Source of the DNA: Eurosta solidaginis
Lineage: Eukaryota > Arthropoda > Insecta > Diptera > Tephritidae
NCBI RefSeq assembly: GCF_040869045.1
Contig: NC_090319.1
Coordinates: forward strand, 281,949,693 to 282,013,692
Reading direction: 5' to 3'
DNA: 64,000 bases
Shown here: in pieces, positions 1 through 12,500 of the stretch
Layout: every line of letters starts with the position of its first letter
Position numbering within the stretch: position 1 is the first letter of the stretch
The notes under the pieces: generated by a model
What the model was told of the DNA's origin: nothing
Database searches by the model: none
Seen by the model: the letters and a program-made list of their open reading frames with translations, nothing else
Position numbers and translations under genes: made by a program

Positions 1-549
1 CTATCCCAAATATTCCCATACGCAACGAACCTAACAACTGATAACGACCCGACATATGTTAATGTAGTAGCAAAATCCTTATACGATCGACTACATATAC
101 AGCACACAGCAGTGCCACCACAACATTCGACAACGAACGGTCAAGTAGAGCGGACGCATAGCACAATAGTGGAGCTAACTAACTTACTAGTAAAGGAAAC
201 CAAAGGTAAACACGAAGAGGTAATATTCGAAGCAGTACGACAGTACAATAAAACCATTCACTCGGTCACAGGACATAAACCCGAGGACGTTTTTTTCAAC
301 AGGGGAGGATACGACTATACAGTCATCAGAAACAGAATTCGTTATAAGCAAGAAAGAGATATCACCCAACAGAAGGCACCGAACAAACAAATTATTTACG
401 AGAAAGGTGATATTATTTACGTTAAGAGAAGCCGAAGAAATAAAAAACACGATAGATTTATGAAAAAAATAATTGAACAGGATAACAGTAAAACAGTAAC
501 AACAACTGATAAAAGAATAATACACAAAGATAACATCCGTACGAACTAG
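1..549 (+). pseudogene. pol: Errantivirus integrase, C-terminal part (open at window edge)
   Basis: The reading frame is open from base 1 to the stop at 547-549. The retained part carries the second Asp and the Glu of the D,D(35)E catalytic triad. The Asp is in the TTDND motif (codon 40-42) and the Glu in NGQVERTH (codon 148-150), exactly 36 residues apart. This is the retroviral-type integrase core of a Ty3/gypsy element, which joins element cDNA to host DNA in the nucleus. A basic tail follows, and env starts three bases after the stop. The N-terminal zinc-binding part and the rest of pol lie outside the window. The visible part shows no lesion, so it may be intact here; the element as a whole is defective because env is broken. 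Confidence 0.85.
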
Positions 550-551
550 AA

Positions 552-1816
552 ATGAATCTCACAATAATAATAATCTTGCTGTGCATAAACAGAATTAGTT
601 CAGACAGAAGTATTACAGACTTGAAAGGAAAAGATTATATATTAATAGAAACGAATCCAGCTTTTATATTTGATAGCTATGATTATTTATATCATATTAC
701 AAATTTAACTAGAATATTAACACCTTACCAAAATATATTAAACTAAAAATATAATTTAGATTGAAATCCTGAAGTGAAAATATTACACCGAAAAATTGAA
801 ATATTAATAAAACAGATTAATCCAGTTAATAGATTTAAAAGAGGATTAAACGCTTTAGGGACAATATTAAAATGGATAACAGGTACACCAGACCACGATG
901 ATGAAGTAGAGATACAGACAAGAATCAATCAACTAATTGAGGGACACAATAAACAAAAAATAATAAATAGTAATTTCGAAAAAATGTTAAACAAATTAAA
1001 CCCCAAGGATTTCTCTGAAAAATTAATACTCACAGAAGTCTACAATGAACTTAATACTCTCCTAACTACAATTAATTTAGCAAAAAATAACAACTTCCTG
1101 TCAACTTCATTGGACTTAGAAGAAATTACAGAAATCATTGCGAAAGAAAAAACAAATGTTTTAACCATAAATATTTTAGAATATGCAGAAATTAAAATTA
1201 TTAAATTCAAACAAAACTTTGTAACAGTTTACAAATACCCAAAAATCAAAGAAAAATGTGAACAATTCTACATCCACTCATTAGCTTCAAAAAAAGGAAA
1301 ATTAGTTATGGATAAAAATATTGCTTTATGTAAAGGAAATCAATACGTAAGATTCAATAAATGTAAAGATTTTATAGATCAAACTATATGCAAGCAGAAT
1401 AAAAAGGACGGATGTACAATACAAATATTAGAGAAAAATAATGCTCAATGTAAAATGATAAAAGAAAAGAATCCACCCTTTATTAATTATGGTAACGGAA
1501 ACATTATTATTAGCGGATTGAATATATTAAACAACGAGATTTTAGATGGAGATTTTTCAATTTATTTCAAAACCAATATAACATTAAATAACGAAGTATA
1601 TATAAACATTAGGGAAACTATGGTAAAAATACTCCATAAAAAGCATAAAGAAAATCTAGATATATTAGAATACTTAGAATCTCAATCAGAATACAAGTTC
1701 AATAATCTAGACGAAATATTATCCATATTTGTACCAATTAACAAAATCCAATCAAGACTACATTTATAACTATATTAATTATAACCCTATTAATCACAAT
1801 AACCAACTATTATTAG
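552..1816 (+). pseudogene. env: Errantivirus envelope-like gene, broken
   Basis: This is an insect endogenous retrovirus env-like glycoprotein gene following integrase. The first 64 codons (552-746) begin with a hydrophobic signal peptide. In-frame stops at 744-746 and 762-764 interrupt it. The same frame then reopens (774-1769) and shows a furin-type RFKR site followed by a hydrophobic glycine-containing stretch, the arrangement of the fusion-peptide region in gypsy-type envelopes. Several cysteines follow in the ectodomain. The membrane anchor is not in that frame: a hydrophobic segment rich in I, L and T ends at a stop at 1814-1816 in the +2 frame, implying a frameshift near 1757-1760. As it stands the gene cannot give a complete protein. 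Known errantiviruses express env from a spliced RNA; no splice acceptor was assigned here. Confidence 0.75.
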
Positions 1817-1939
1817 AATTTAGAGTAAGGAGAAGGAATATACTTTATCAAAGAGCACTAATACAATGTCAAAAAGACCATGAAGGAAGAAAACAAAAAT
1901 TACTAGAGTCCAAATTGTAAATGAGGACATTTAATTTTA

Positions 1940-1950
1940 AGATGGAGGAG
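1940..1950 (+). other. Polypurine tract
   Basis: The run AGATGGAGGAG lies immediately before the LTR start and fits the priming site for plus-strand DNA synthesis of an LTR retroelement. Confidence 0.6.
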
Positions 1951-2450
1951 AGTTAGTGCAACAGAAAATACACTAATGTACCGATAACATCATCCCATGT
2001 ATGATGTAGAATCAGTAGTTTACATAAAAAGTATGGTCCTCTTTAAACATTGTCTATCTATCTATTAAACCATTATCAGAAACCAAAACATTGTAAGCAA
2101 AGATAAGATTTCTATTTAAACATAAACCAAATACAAACATAAACAAAACATAAACAAAACATAAACAAAACCAAATAAAATATTATCAGCGAACAAAAGA
2201 TTCCTATTCAACCATTGTAAGCATAGATAAGATTTCTACTTAAACATTATCAGCAAGATCCTTTTTTTGAACATTATCAGCAGCCACTAAACAAAAGAAA
2301 CCAGAGCATATAAATAGACGATTAAGCATAGAAATAAGTTAGTCTTCTATTACACTGAAGCATATGAACTTCAGTTTAGAATTCATTAAAGTACATAAGA
2401 TACAAATAAAGTATATTGTTTTATTTAAAATCGAAAGTACATACTTAACT
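1951..2450 (+). repeat. Errantivirus 3' LTR (500 bp)
   Basis: The repeat starts with AGTTA directly after a purine-rich tract (1940-1950) and ends with TAACT, the inverted termini expected for gypsy-group LTRs. A TATAAAT box lies near 2309-2315, an AGTC-type initiator near 2341, and an AATAAA signal at 2405-2410. The flank after the LTR begins CGCG, a possible 4 bp target duplication. The 5' LTR is outside the window, so the pair cannot be compared. Confidence 0.8.
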
Positions 2451-3084
2451 CGCGGTTGCATTTTATCAGAGTTGCCATAGTAAAATTTTATTATCAGTTA
2501 TTTGTATGCAATATCTTACTTTTGGCAACTCTGTTCGATCGTCATCGTGTCGTGATCACGGTCGTTAAAAAATGAGCAATGATCGGCTGATGGTGGCCCT
2601 CAAACGCATTACAAAGAGTATTGTTAGAGTACTCCAACATGAAGAAAATGGAACACGTAATCCAACAATTTTTGCAGGGTAATGTACGGCTATTTAATGG
2701 TCGGATAGCGGTGCAAGATGGCTACGTTCGGAGACTTATCGTTGCTTAGCATTGCTTCATGGAGTGGAATTCATAACATGGGCTCCTAATATTTTACGGT
2801 ATTTCGTTCTAATTGTTGCAAGCGTAGGTAAAAGGAAACCATACAAACACAGTGCTCAATATTTCTCTGTAGAAAATTAAACTTTTGATAGATTAAGTGC
2901 ATTCTTTACATCTCTGATTGCTATATTCTTCGAGTTGTTTTTGCTGTAAGCGTCTTCTTTTTTCTCTCTCTTATTTACCATTGTCTTTCCTATGAACCTT
3001 TCTTTTCCCTTTCCTTTACCTTGAATATCTTTTCCGCTGGCTTATGTTCACTCTCAGTGGCTAAAATATATAATAAAATTCCAG
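2451..3084. other. Non-coding stretch before glucosylceramidase A exon
   Basis: No coding exon was recognised here. It is taken as the intron upstream of the exon at 3085, because that exon begins with an acceptor and mid-codon phase. The only structure seen is a short inverted repeat at 2467-2533. Confidence 0.5.
2467..2533. repeat. 67 bp element-like inverted repeat
   Basis: CAGAGTTGCCA at 2467-2477 is matched by its exact reverse complement at 2523-2533, with weaker pairing further in. The ends resemble the CAGTGTTGCCA termini of the hAT element at 13236-14223. It may be an extreme deletion derivative or solo ends. No clear 8 bp duplication was found. Confidence 0.4.
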
Positions 3085-3535
3085 ACCTTTCTATTCCCAA
3101 CAAGGAATTGGTTTCAATTTGATGCGTACACCAATTGGAGGGTGCGACTTCGATTTAGAACCATGGGCATATAATGAACTACCCGTTAATGATACGGCGT
3201 TGAGTAATTTCACAGCGCTAGACGCACGTGAACGAAAAATTATTGAACAAATTAAACGCTTAAAGGAAGTAACAAATTTGGAAAACTTACGAATCAAAGG
3301 AGCGGCATGGAGTTCACCGAAGTGGATGAAAACAAATAATAAATGGGCCGGAAGTAGTCGTTTAAAGCAAGAATACTATCAAACATGGGCTTATTATCAT
3401 TTACGTTGGATGGAATTATGGGCAGCAAATGGCTTACCCATTTGGGCTATATCGACGGGCAATGAACCATTGAATGGTGTCGGATTCATGCCTTTTGTAA
3501 GGTTTATGAGTTTGGGTTGGACACCAGGGAAGCAA
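3085..3535 (+). CDS. Gba1: Glucosylceramidase A, exon equivalent to B exons 3+4
   Basis: The acceptor TTCCAG ends at 3084 and the donor is GTAAGG at 3536. The exon fuses what are two exons in gene B: B has an intron after HLR, whereas here HLRWMELW is continuous. It encodes the MRTPIGGCDFD and GAAWSSPKW strands and the TGNEP acid/base motif. An upstream TAA at 3074-3076 shows that the frame cannot extend further left without splicing. Confidence 0.9.
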
Positions 3536-6500
3536 GTAAGGATGTTATTACAAAATACAACAAAATCTTTTATTGTAGGGGTATTGGACCAAAGCGATGT
3601 TTTTATTGTAGGGCAAAAAATTATTTTCATATTTTTCGAAGCTAGCCTCCAAAACATAGATATTGGCTTTCGAAGTTCAAAATTGGAGCCTTTCTAATAA
3701 GATTTAATTACTTATGGTATTTAAAAAGTCAAAAATGTGGACTAGTTCTGGATAATTTTTTTTTATTTAAACATTTTTTTGCAAGCTTACATAACTAATA
3801 TTGTAAGGGTTCAAAAAGCAGATTTTCGAAAATACTCGAATCTACAAAAAAAAAAACTTGGCTGATTTGGTTAAGCGACACATGTATTGCGTTTTGATGC
3901 TTTGAATCCGAAACTGGTGTCAGAATTGGTCTAGCGGGCCCTCGTTCGCCACTAATCTTAAAAACTCTCCAACCTCTAGTGATATTTTCCGTTTTTTTGG
4001 AGGTTAGGTCCGAACTCCGAACCGTCCGAATAATACTGACGGCGACTTCTGATTGGGAGCATTTAAATGCATAAGAGTACATGTGTCGCAATACCAGATC
4101 CGCAACTTTATTCTTTTTTTTTGGCTCTGCAGGGATGCCTAAAGAGTGTGTGATAAATTACACAGCCCCAAAAAGAAGTAGTTGGATGTGGTAATCCTAT
4201 TCATGTTTTCCCAATAATTTTTGATGTCCTGAATCAGAATCTGACATCGAAATGTGTCCAAAAAATGAAGAAAAAAACTTGTTGATTGAGCGTTTTTTAA
4301 GGTTGGACCGAACCGGAATAATTTAAGCCAATTGTGATAGCGGATTCAGATTTAGCTTATCAAAATGTGAGATTACCAGAGCCACTAACTTTTTTTTGTG
4401 TAACTGAATAGTTTATTGCTTCCAATTCGAATTTAAAATTCAAATTTATGTAACTCAACTAAGAAAAGAAGGCAAATCACGCAACCACTTTACGAGTACA
4501 ATTTCAAACTTTGAAAGCTAATACCAGCGTTGCCATATATTTTTTTCCAAGTCGTAAGACGCCGCCCAAAAAATCGTCATATCTATGGCAACAACCAATT
4601 CCAACCAAAGTTGAGTTAGGACGAAGTTGGGTTATTACCAGGGGACGTCCGATTGTGTTCGCCGGAAACCAAAATGAAATCGCCGGATTTCATTCAAGAA
4701 TATTAAATTTAAAAGCGCTTTTCTGAAAATTGTCTTTGTTATCTTTTGTTGCCACATACAACATATAAAATCGTTTTCAATTCATTTCATTTTATTTTAT
4801 AAATAACAAAAACGTCTTAAAAGATAAATTTTGTATTACATACAAAAAGAACTTGTTTTCAGTCATATTAACATTTTTTTTTCTTTGAGCTCAAATCGAA
4901 CCTCCTATATCATTTTAGTTTCTTACACTCAAAAAAAGGTTTTCCTAAAAATTAGGAAGTCCCATATAAATTTAAGGACAAGAAGGGAACAAAATTGCAC
5001 TAAAGCATTATCGTCCTCGAATAAAGAATATCATTTACTAAAGCTGAATAAGCATAGGTCAATTAAATATTTCTTTAACTTTAGTAACAATTGTACTTTA
5101 AACAAAGAAATATTTTTCCTCAATTCAAGTATAAGTGATACTTAAAATTTTTGCAATTTTAAAGATACATATGTTGGCCTCAACACAAGAAGAAAAAACT
5201 AATTAGTTTTAGTACTAACATGAGTCTATATCATACTTACTTTTATGATATTTTTTCCTTTATAGAAGTAAATGTTTTACTCAGTAAAATAATTTTTCAA
5301 ATATATATGTACATTTATTTAAATTGATATTAATAAAGCGTTTTACAAAATGTTTAGAAATAATATTTAAGTTTCACATACATATTCTTATTTAATATAT
5401 GTGCCTTTATTGGTGGGTACGACATTTTTTTTAAATGAACGACTTAAAGATTGTTTATTTCTGCTCCTAGCATAAACGATAATAAATGATTTTCATATTT
5501 TATTACAGAAATTTGCTGTAAAAGCGCATACACCTCATTCTCCAGCTTAAAAACTTCTTTAGTTTTGAAAATAATAATACTAGGTTGGAAAAAACATACA
5601 AGCATATTTGATAGATAAACCGTGCCATACATCTTACAAAAATCAAAACAAATGCATTTTTCAATATCCAGTGTTGTGTAAAACATTTCAAATATGGATA
5701 AATTTTTCAATAAAGGGCCACGAAATTGTTTTAAGCTGAAAATATATACTTCGTCTTCAAAGTTGGAAATATAATTTGAAAAATTTAAAGATAATTTAAA
5801 ACCTAATGATAATATAATATTTTTACGAGAACATGTATTTTTTGCATAAGCTTTTAGCTGCCTATGCTTGGCTTCAAATAAAACAAGTTTTTCAAAGGTC
5901 CCGATTCTTCTATAACTCTGCAATAGTGTAAGAGTAAATGGTGTTTTGGCTTTAACGTGTCACTAAAAAGCTCACAGTATTTTTTGTTGTGAATATTAAT
6001 CATTTCTTTTATCGATAACAAGTCGAGGCTACTACATTCAGGTAGTAGAATTAAGTTCAATAACTCTAACAAATTAAGCATAAAAATTAAAAGTTTTCAA
6101 ATTTTGCATGGAAATAGATGGCGACAAATTGCCCATTTCAGATTTGTCGTATTCAAAATTATGTTTTCTCATGTTTAAAAAATGTAAAGAGAAGTATTTT
6201 GCTTTCAAAAAGTACAAAAGTATGTGACTAAGGTCGTATTTCAGTATTCCTTCAAATATATCATGAAGGATATCTACTGAATAATTATTAATTACATGAA
6301 AACCATTGATATTATTGAAACAAATTTCTCATTTATTCCTGTTTTTTTAACATAGATGAGTGTCCTCATCATAGTTATTCTTCGTTCGCGTTACAAAAGT
6401 ATTTTCTTCAAATTGAGTTTTTGTTGCTTGCTTTACAAAACCTGCAAAAGTAATTTGCGTAAAACGAACGAGAAAACCCTAAAATCTTGTTCAAAGCTAA

Positions 6501-9500
6501 GTTGTCTCCTAGCACTAGTCCCAAGGAAAAGTAAACTGTTCTATTAGTATTATTTACATTTAATTCTAAACCTTTTGTCTCCAAATCATTGCAAATTTCA
6601 AATAACTTATAGAAACATTTACTATTACCGTATGTTTTTACGTCTTCAGATTTGAAAAGTGCAGGAGGAAAAATTGAATTTAATTTATGCTTTAAAGAAA
6701 CAGGAGCTGTTGCAAATGAATAATAAACTGTCAATGTTGGTGATGTGTGAGTACCATTGTAGCATTGTTTAGCTCAATATCATCAAAGTATAAAAAAAAG
6801 GTATGTAATACTTTTCACAATGTCGTTGCCTGTTTTTCCAAAGTTTTCCATTAACAAAGTTTTTCAACGAGCTTGATCGAGATAACTTGAACATTTTTTC
6901 ATGAAATTTTTCTAAAACGTTTGGCAACTCAAAAAATTTCTTCATTTGAAATTGTGTAGGAAATAAGACACCTTTCGATGCTGACTCATTTAAGATTTAT
7001 AACTTTTAGACAAATTATATGTAATACATTTGTCAATTTCAAAAACTTTCGGTGTTTCAAATAGTTCGAGAGAAGCAATTTTTTTTCCAAACTTATATTC
7101 GGAAGCTATTTGGTCAAAAGGATTTTCGCAAAACTGTTTGATTTTCCCAAAATTTTGCTTTATTGAACTTTCCGCGGTATCTAGTTGTGAGCAAATAATT
7201 TCTAAGTGTTCATAAATTGGTTTAGTTATCATTGTACGGATATCCTGCTGTAGATTACATACTTCGTTTCGGGGATAAAAATTGGTAGCATATTTTTTCA
7301 TTGTAAATTTAAGAGAATTTTCGTATAATGGTTGCAAATCAAAATCCTGAGAATTTTTTTTTCTCTTTTGTTTCATGAGTTTTACATGAAGAAAAGCAGG
7401 TATCAACTTTCGATAATTGTGTATTTAAAGAACCATATTGTTTTAATGTTTCGTTATGCTTAAATTAGTGATTAGTGTTGCGCATATGTCGGCGAAACGA
7501 CTTAAATTGGTTTTTTCTGATGGTAATATTTCAAATGAACAAACAAATGTTCGCAAGTTAAAATTTTTTTTTACATACAAAGCAAATCATTGTAAATCAT
7601 TAATTATTGTAGATATAAAACTGTCTTTAGTATTAGAAATTTTAAAAAAGAATTGATCTACAAAATTCCATATTTGTTCACAACTTTGTGGATATTTCAA
7701 ATCCAACACATGAAATATTTTGAAACATATATCAATGCTTTTAACAATGTTACTTAATTTATAATATATCCTGCGAAATAAACGTAAAACTCTTTTAAAT
7801 CGATGATGTCATCACCGATCGCACACAAAAACGGCTGCAGTTTTATATTCTGTCCATAAACTTCATCAGTGATTGCATTGATTTTTTGCTGTAACTCCAG
7901 TCGGCTTGTTGCGTAACATAAAAATGAGTCACTCGAGTTGATATTGTTATTTTCTTTTTACAGTTTCTGTTTTTCGGCTTTAGAAGAGCTGGTAGACTAA
8001 GGCAAATGATAATATCACGGATATCTAAAAAAAAAAAAAATAAACATTTATAACTACAAATATTCAATAACTTTTAAATTAATCTTTAACCTTTTTCTAA
8101 ATTTCATGAGTCTATTTTTTGAAGAAAAGCCAAGATGAAAGGATCTTTGATTGTACGTTTTAATATGGGAGTCACTTTCTCAATAAATGAGTCCCAATTT
8201 TTTAATAAAAGATATTGCTTCTGCTCATAAATATTCGCAAAATCGCCATCAATCTGTAAAAAATTATTATAAAAATAAATTTTAGTATAATTTAATATAA
8301 ATAAAATAAATTGAGAACATTTACCAAGCAGTAGCCAAAGCTTTGTTTCAAGATCGGCCACTCAGACAGAATATCAGATATAGATACAGCTGATAAAACA
8401 ATGTTGCCATCTTTGTGCAACCTCGTCGTAGGGTGCAATATTGTATAGAAGCCAGAGTTTATTTTCCTCACATTCAACAGTAGTTTGGATGACTGTTTGT
8501 GAATTTATTTGGGGTTGTTCATTCTCCTTAAAACTGTCTTTGCGCAACCGATATAATGCGTTGTGATATTTCGCATATAGGGAGCCTCCTGGCTTTCCCC
8601 CTTTCTATGTAAAAAATAAGTATCCTGAAACAAACGGTTTTTTATTAAGATTTTTTGATTTGATTAATTGGCTATTATATTTTATAATCATTTTTTTTTT
8701 TTATTATTTACGGTATTCACAAGGTAGCCTATTCGTCATATGTGCTACCAGACAGAAACTAAAGACTTTACAACGAATACGACAGCCCAATTATTGTTTT
8801 GTAACTAAAACTCTACCTTTGTTTCTGTAGGAAAAATCACACCAAGTCTTTTAGAAATATTTTCGAATAATTTCGGCAGAGCTGCTATCTTATTATCGAG
8901 AACGTATGCGCAAATGGAAGAAGTTGTAATTTTTCTCTGTGGTTCTGAAAGTTTTTTGTATATTTCGTACGATTTCAATAGTGCTGCTCCACCAGAACTG
9001 GATTTTAAGACGTCTAAAATTGGAATCTATTAAAATTAATGATAGTTTCCTGGCTGTTTTTCCAACAATTACCTCAATTACGTTATCAAAAGCATAACAG
9101 AAGCTATTGCTGATAGATTGTGTTGATCCACTGTGGCACTCGCTGTCGTAGCCTTGTGATATTTGCCAAAGACGAAAATTATGTTCAAAATGATCCTGTT
9201 GCCAAACAGAGATTTTGACACTATCTCACTTAAATGGCTGCCTTTCATATAGTTCAAAGCCTCTAGCGTTATGTTGTGCTCTAAAAAAATAGTAATAACA
9301 AATAATAACATTTGTAAATATTAACAAAAAGTTTTGGATGTCCGATTTAAGATGAACTGTGCACAAAATGTGGATAAATGACTTATACACTCTTATCAAT
9401 TTAGGAGCATTCACGCAAAAGTTATCGGCACATATAACTTATCACCATGTATGCAGCTTCTTTGATAAAAGTTTATTAGTATACAGCAAAAATAATTCAA

Positions 9501-12500
9501 AAGGAATTAAAATATTCCCCTACATTTATCACATTTATTACACTTTTACACTCTTAACTCACCTTTAAATAAGTCAAAAAACAGTTCTCCTTTCAAAGAA
9601 AATAACAAGTCTAAAAAATCAGCTTCACTCATGCTGCATTACACCGGCACTCACAACTTCCAACTTTAAACTGACAAAACTCTTTTATTTTGACAAAAAT
9701 AATGAAACCTAACGGGACTTTGCGGAAAACTCCAGCCTGTTGCAAGCCGATGGTATGTATGTACATACATATATATCCATATTTATGTGGATTTACATAC
9801 ATATTTACTTATATTCGTATTGCTAGCCCTCTTATGAGATTTTGTTTTTATTTCCTTATTTTGAGGAACATGTCTTAAACTTAAGTAAAATGTGTACTTA
9901 TTTCTGGTTTTAAGCAATTTGTTACTTGATATCGTCAAAATTTACTAAAAATTAGTAAAATTTTATTAAATATCAGGTCAAGGAAATTACTTACTTGTTT
10001 TAAGTGCGATTTTTCTTACATTTTAAGAATGAATTTCGTTAAAACCAGAAGTTTTTCCTACAAAATTGTAAACTTTCCTAACTTTTGTGCAAAGTAGCAT
10101 GTTTCCTTAACTTTAGGACAAAAAATTTTTTGAGTGTAGTTATACATTTTCACGTTCATTTTTTATATTATAAGCTTTTATTTACTTTCACTTTTGTTGT
10201 CTGTAATGGAATCTTGCAAGTTAAATTTGATACACTTCCCGGTGTCCGATTGAGCTGAAATTTTGCACACATGTATAACTCCGATGACAATGCAATATTA
10301 CTTTGTTAGAATTCGATAAATTAATCGATAACACAGTTATCGGTAAAGATTTGTATTTACTTTGGCATAACAGCCTAAGTCCCATACAAACACGCCGGTA
10401 CCTATCCGTGGATTGTGATATTTGGACGTGGTGAATCACGTGTCACGCGTGGTGAATCTCATCGCTTGCGAAAAGCGGAGACACAACCCTCTGTTGTATT
10501 TCTGTGTATAACCAACATAGCTGAATTTTTAAGGCTGTTTAACCCTGTAATCTTTTTTGTAATTTATTTTGCTTTTGGAAAAATTACCTATTTGAAAAAA
10601 GCTGGCTGAAAAATATTGGCATAACAGCTTAAGTTAAATCAAGAATGGAAAATCTTTTGGAAAATTTGAGCAGATGTGGCAATTTCGCGCGTCCGTTGAA
10701 CGAAATATTGACAATCTGCTGATCATCGCTAAGAAATTAGCGACATTCCATCAACTAAGCAGCACTTTAGCAATACTACTCTTATTATTTGGCCGCTCAA
10801 ACACACAAATATTAATTGTGCATTAAATCTAAAATATACAAATACACCATAATAATTTACACGACCAAAGCCATAATAATTCACACGGGTCATCAATTCT
10901 TTCTCTGATTCAAAATCTGAACTACCAGCGCTACCGTCAACAGCTCAGTGTCATCACTGCCAGTAGCGCCAATAACACCAAACTCGTGCCTGACACACAA
11001 AAGTCGTTTCACTCAATAGCGCAAGTAAAATGTACTACGCACTCACTACTAAGAAGCGTCAAAAATTCGCTTGGAGTAATTTCGTCAATGAGCTACCATT
11101 GAGCTGGCACCGCATTGGCGCTGGCGCCATGCAATTTACATCACTAAAATTGCGCGAATGCCCAGGCTCATGACTTCAATACTTATATTTACAATGCTTT
11201 AAACTTTAAATACACCTCTGAAGTTGCTGCGCATAAAATGTGTACTAATAAATTCCAATACGCATTATACGCAGATGTAACTGATATATGTATGTGTTTT
11301 TGTTTCACCCCCTATACTTATATTTAAAGCTTTTATAAGAACAAGCTTATATTACTTGTTAATAAAACGAACTAAAAAGTAAAAAATAAAATTAAAGAAA
11401 AAAAAACTTTTTTAAAAATAAGCTTTTATTATTTTGGTTAATAAAATTAACTAAAAAGTAAACAATAAATTGACTCTAAAGAAATATAACACTTTATAAG
11501 TTCATTGTAAGCTTAAACGATAATTAGGCTTTTTCGTCTGCGACAAAAAAATTCTATATTGTACATAATTATATATTTTTAACATTAAAACTTTACACCT
11601 AAATTATTAAATCTTACAGTTTATATTACAGTCCTAATTGTTCTAATAAAAGCGTGTTACATTGCGATAGCAAGAAAAGGAGATCCTAAATGTTCTTAAT
11701 TATACCATCAAAATTTAACACGTTTTTTATTAGAACAATTAGGACTGTGATATAAACTGTAAGATTTAATAATTTAGGTGTAAAGTTTTAATGTTAAAAA
11801 TATATAATTATGTACAATATAGAATTTTTTTGTCGCAGACGAAAAAGCCTAATTATCGTTTAAGCTTACAATGAACTTATAAAGTGTTATATTTCTTTAG
11901 AGTCAATTTATTGTTTACTTTTTAGTTAATTTTATTAACCAAAATAATAAAAGCTTATTTTTAAAAAAGTTTTTTTTTCTTTAATTTTTTTACATATTTA
12001 TTTGCGGTTCAATATTATGACAGGAAAAGTTATTCAATTTTAAATAATCTTGGGCTAGCAATATTCCTTTTAATGTATCAGATTCCTGACGGTTTCGAAT
12101 TTTTGTATTGTTTAAATTTATTTTAGAAAAAATTCGTTCTACATTCGCTGAAGCGTGTGGCAAGGACATTAGATTTGCACTGTATGTGGAGTCAGCTCTT
12201 TTGATAGTAGAAGTAGTTTTCCAAAAAACTTCTGGAGGAACCTTACAAATGTCTTCAAAACAGAGGAACTGCGGCATTTGTGGTATAGCGTTTAGTTTTT
12301 GGGTAATTTTGGCCTACCCAAAAGTCCAATTCACCTCTTTTTCATCACATTTGGTTTTGCAAAATATCATCTGTAGCGTACTATATCAAAAGTTGTATAT
12401 CACCAATAGTTTACAATTTATAAGACGAAATTCGGGTGCGCCCGGAATGCCGCTTCCCCAAAAATTGGCGGGTAATGTGGTACGCAGACGTAGGCTAATT

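Larger units (their letters stand above)
4926..10136 (-). mobile_element. CACTA (En/Spm)-like DNA transposon with accessory SAMD3-like gene
   Basis: Both ends read CACTCAAAAAA inward (4926-4936 and, reversed, 10136-10126), flanked by the dinucleotide TA on each side (4924-4925 and 10137-10138). Near both ends there are several short copies of TTAAGGA/TCCTAA-like words, as in the subterminal repeats of CACTA elements. Inside, on the minus strand, lie a decayed transposase-like gene (5440-7450) and a spliced SAMD3-like gene (7640-9632). Its 5.2 kb length suits an autonomous element that has since decayed. It sits in the large intron of glucosylceramidase A. Assignment to CACTA rests on the termini plus recollection of the protein family, and the 2 bp duplication is weak evidence on its own. 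Confidence 0.6.

Noticed and set aside
1729..1920. Separate 63-codon protein after env
   Set aside because: The frame overlaps the env end. The hydrophobic anchor in the +2 frame explains the region better.
3397..3657. Minus-strand frame opposite the glucosylceramidase exon
   Set aside because: It is antisense to a well-supported coding exon with conserved motifs.
10221..10609. Open frames of 64-72 codons identical at 27167-27555
   Set aside because: They are conserved only because the 1.8 kb element is present twice in inverted orientation. There is no protein resemblance.
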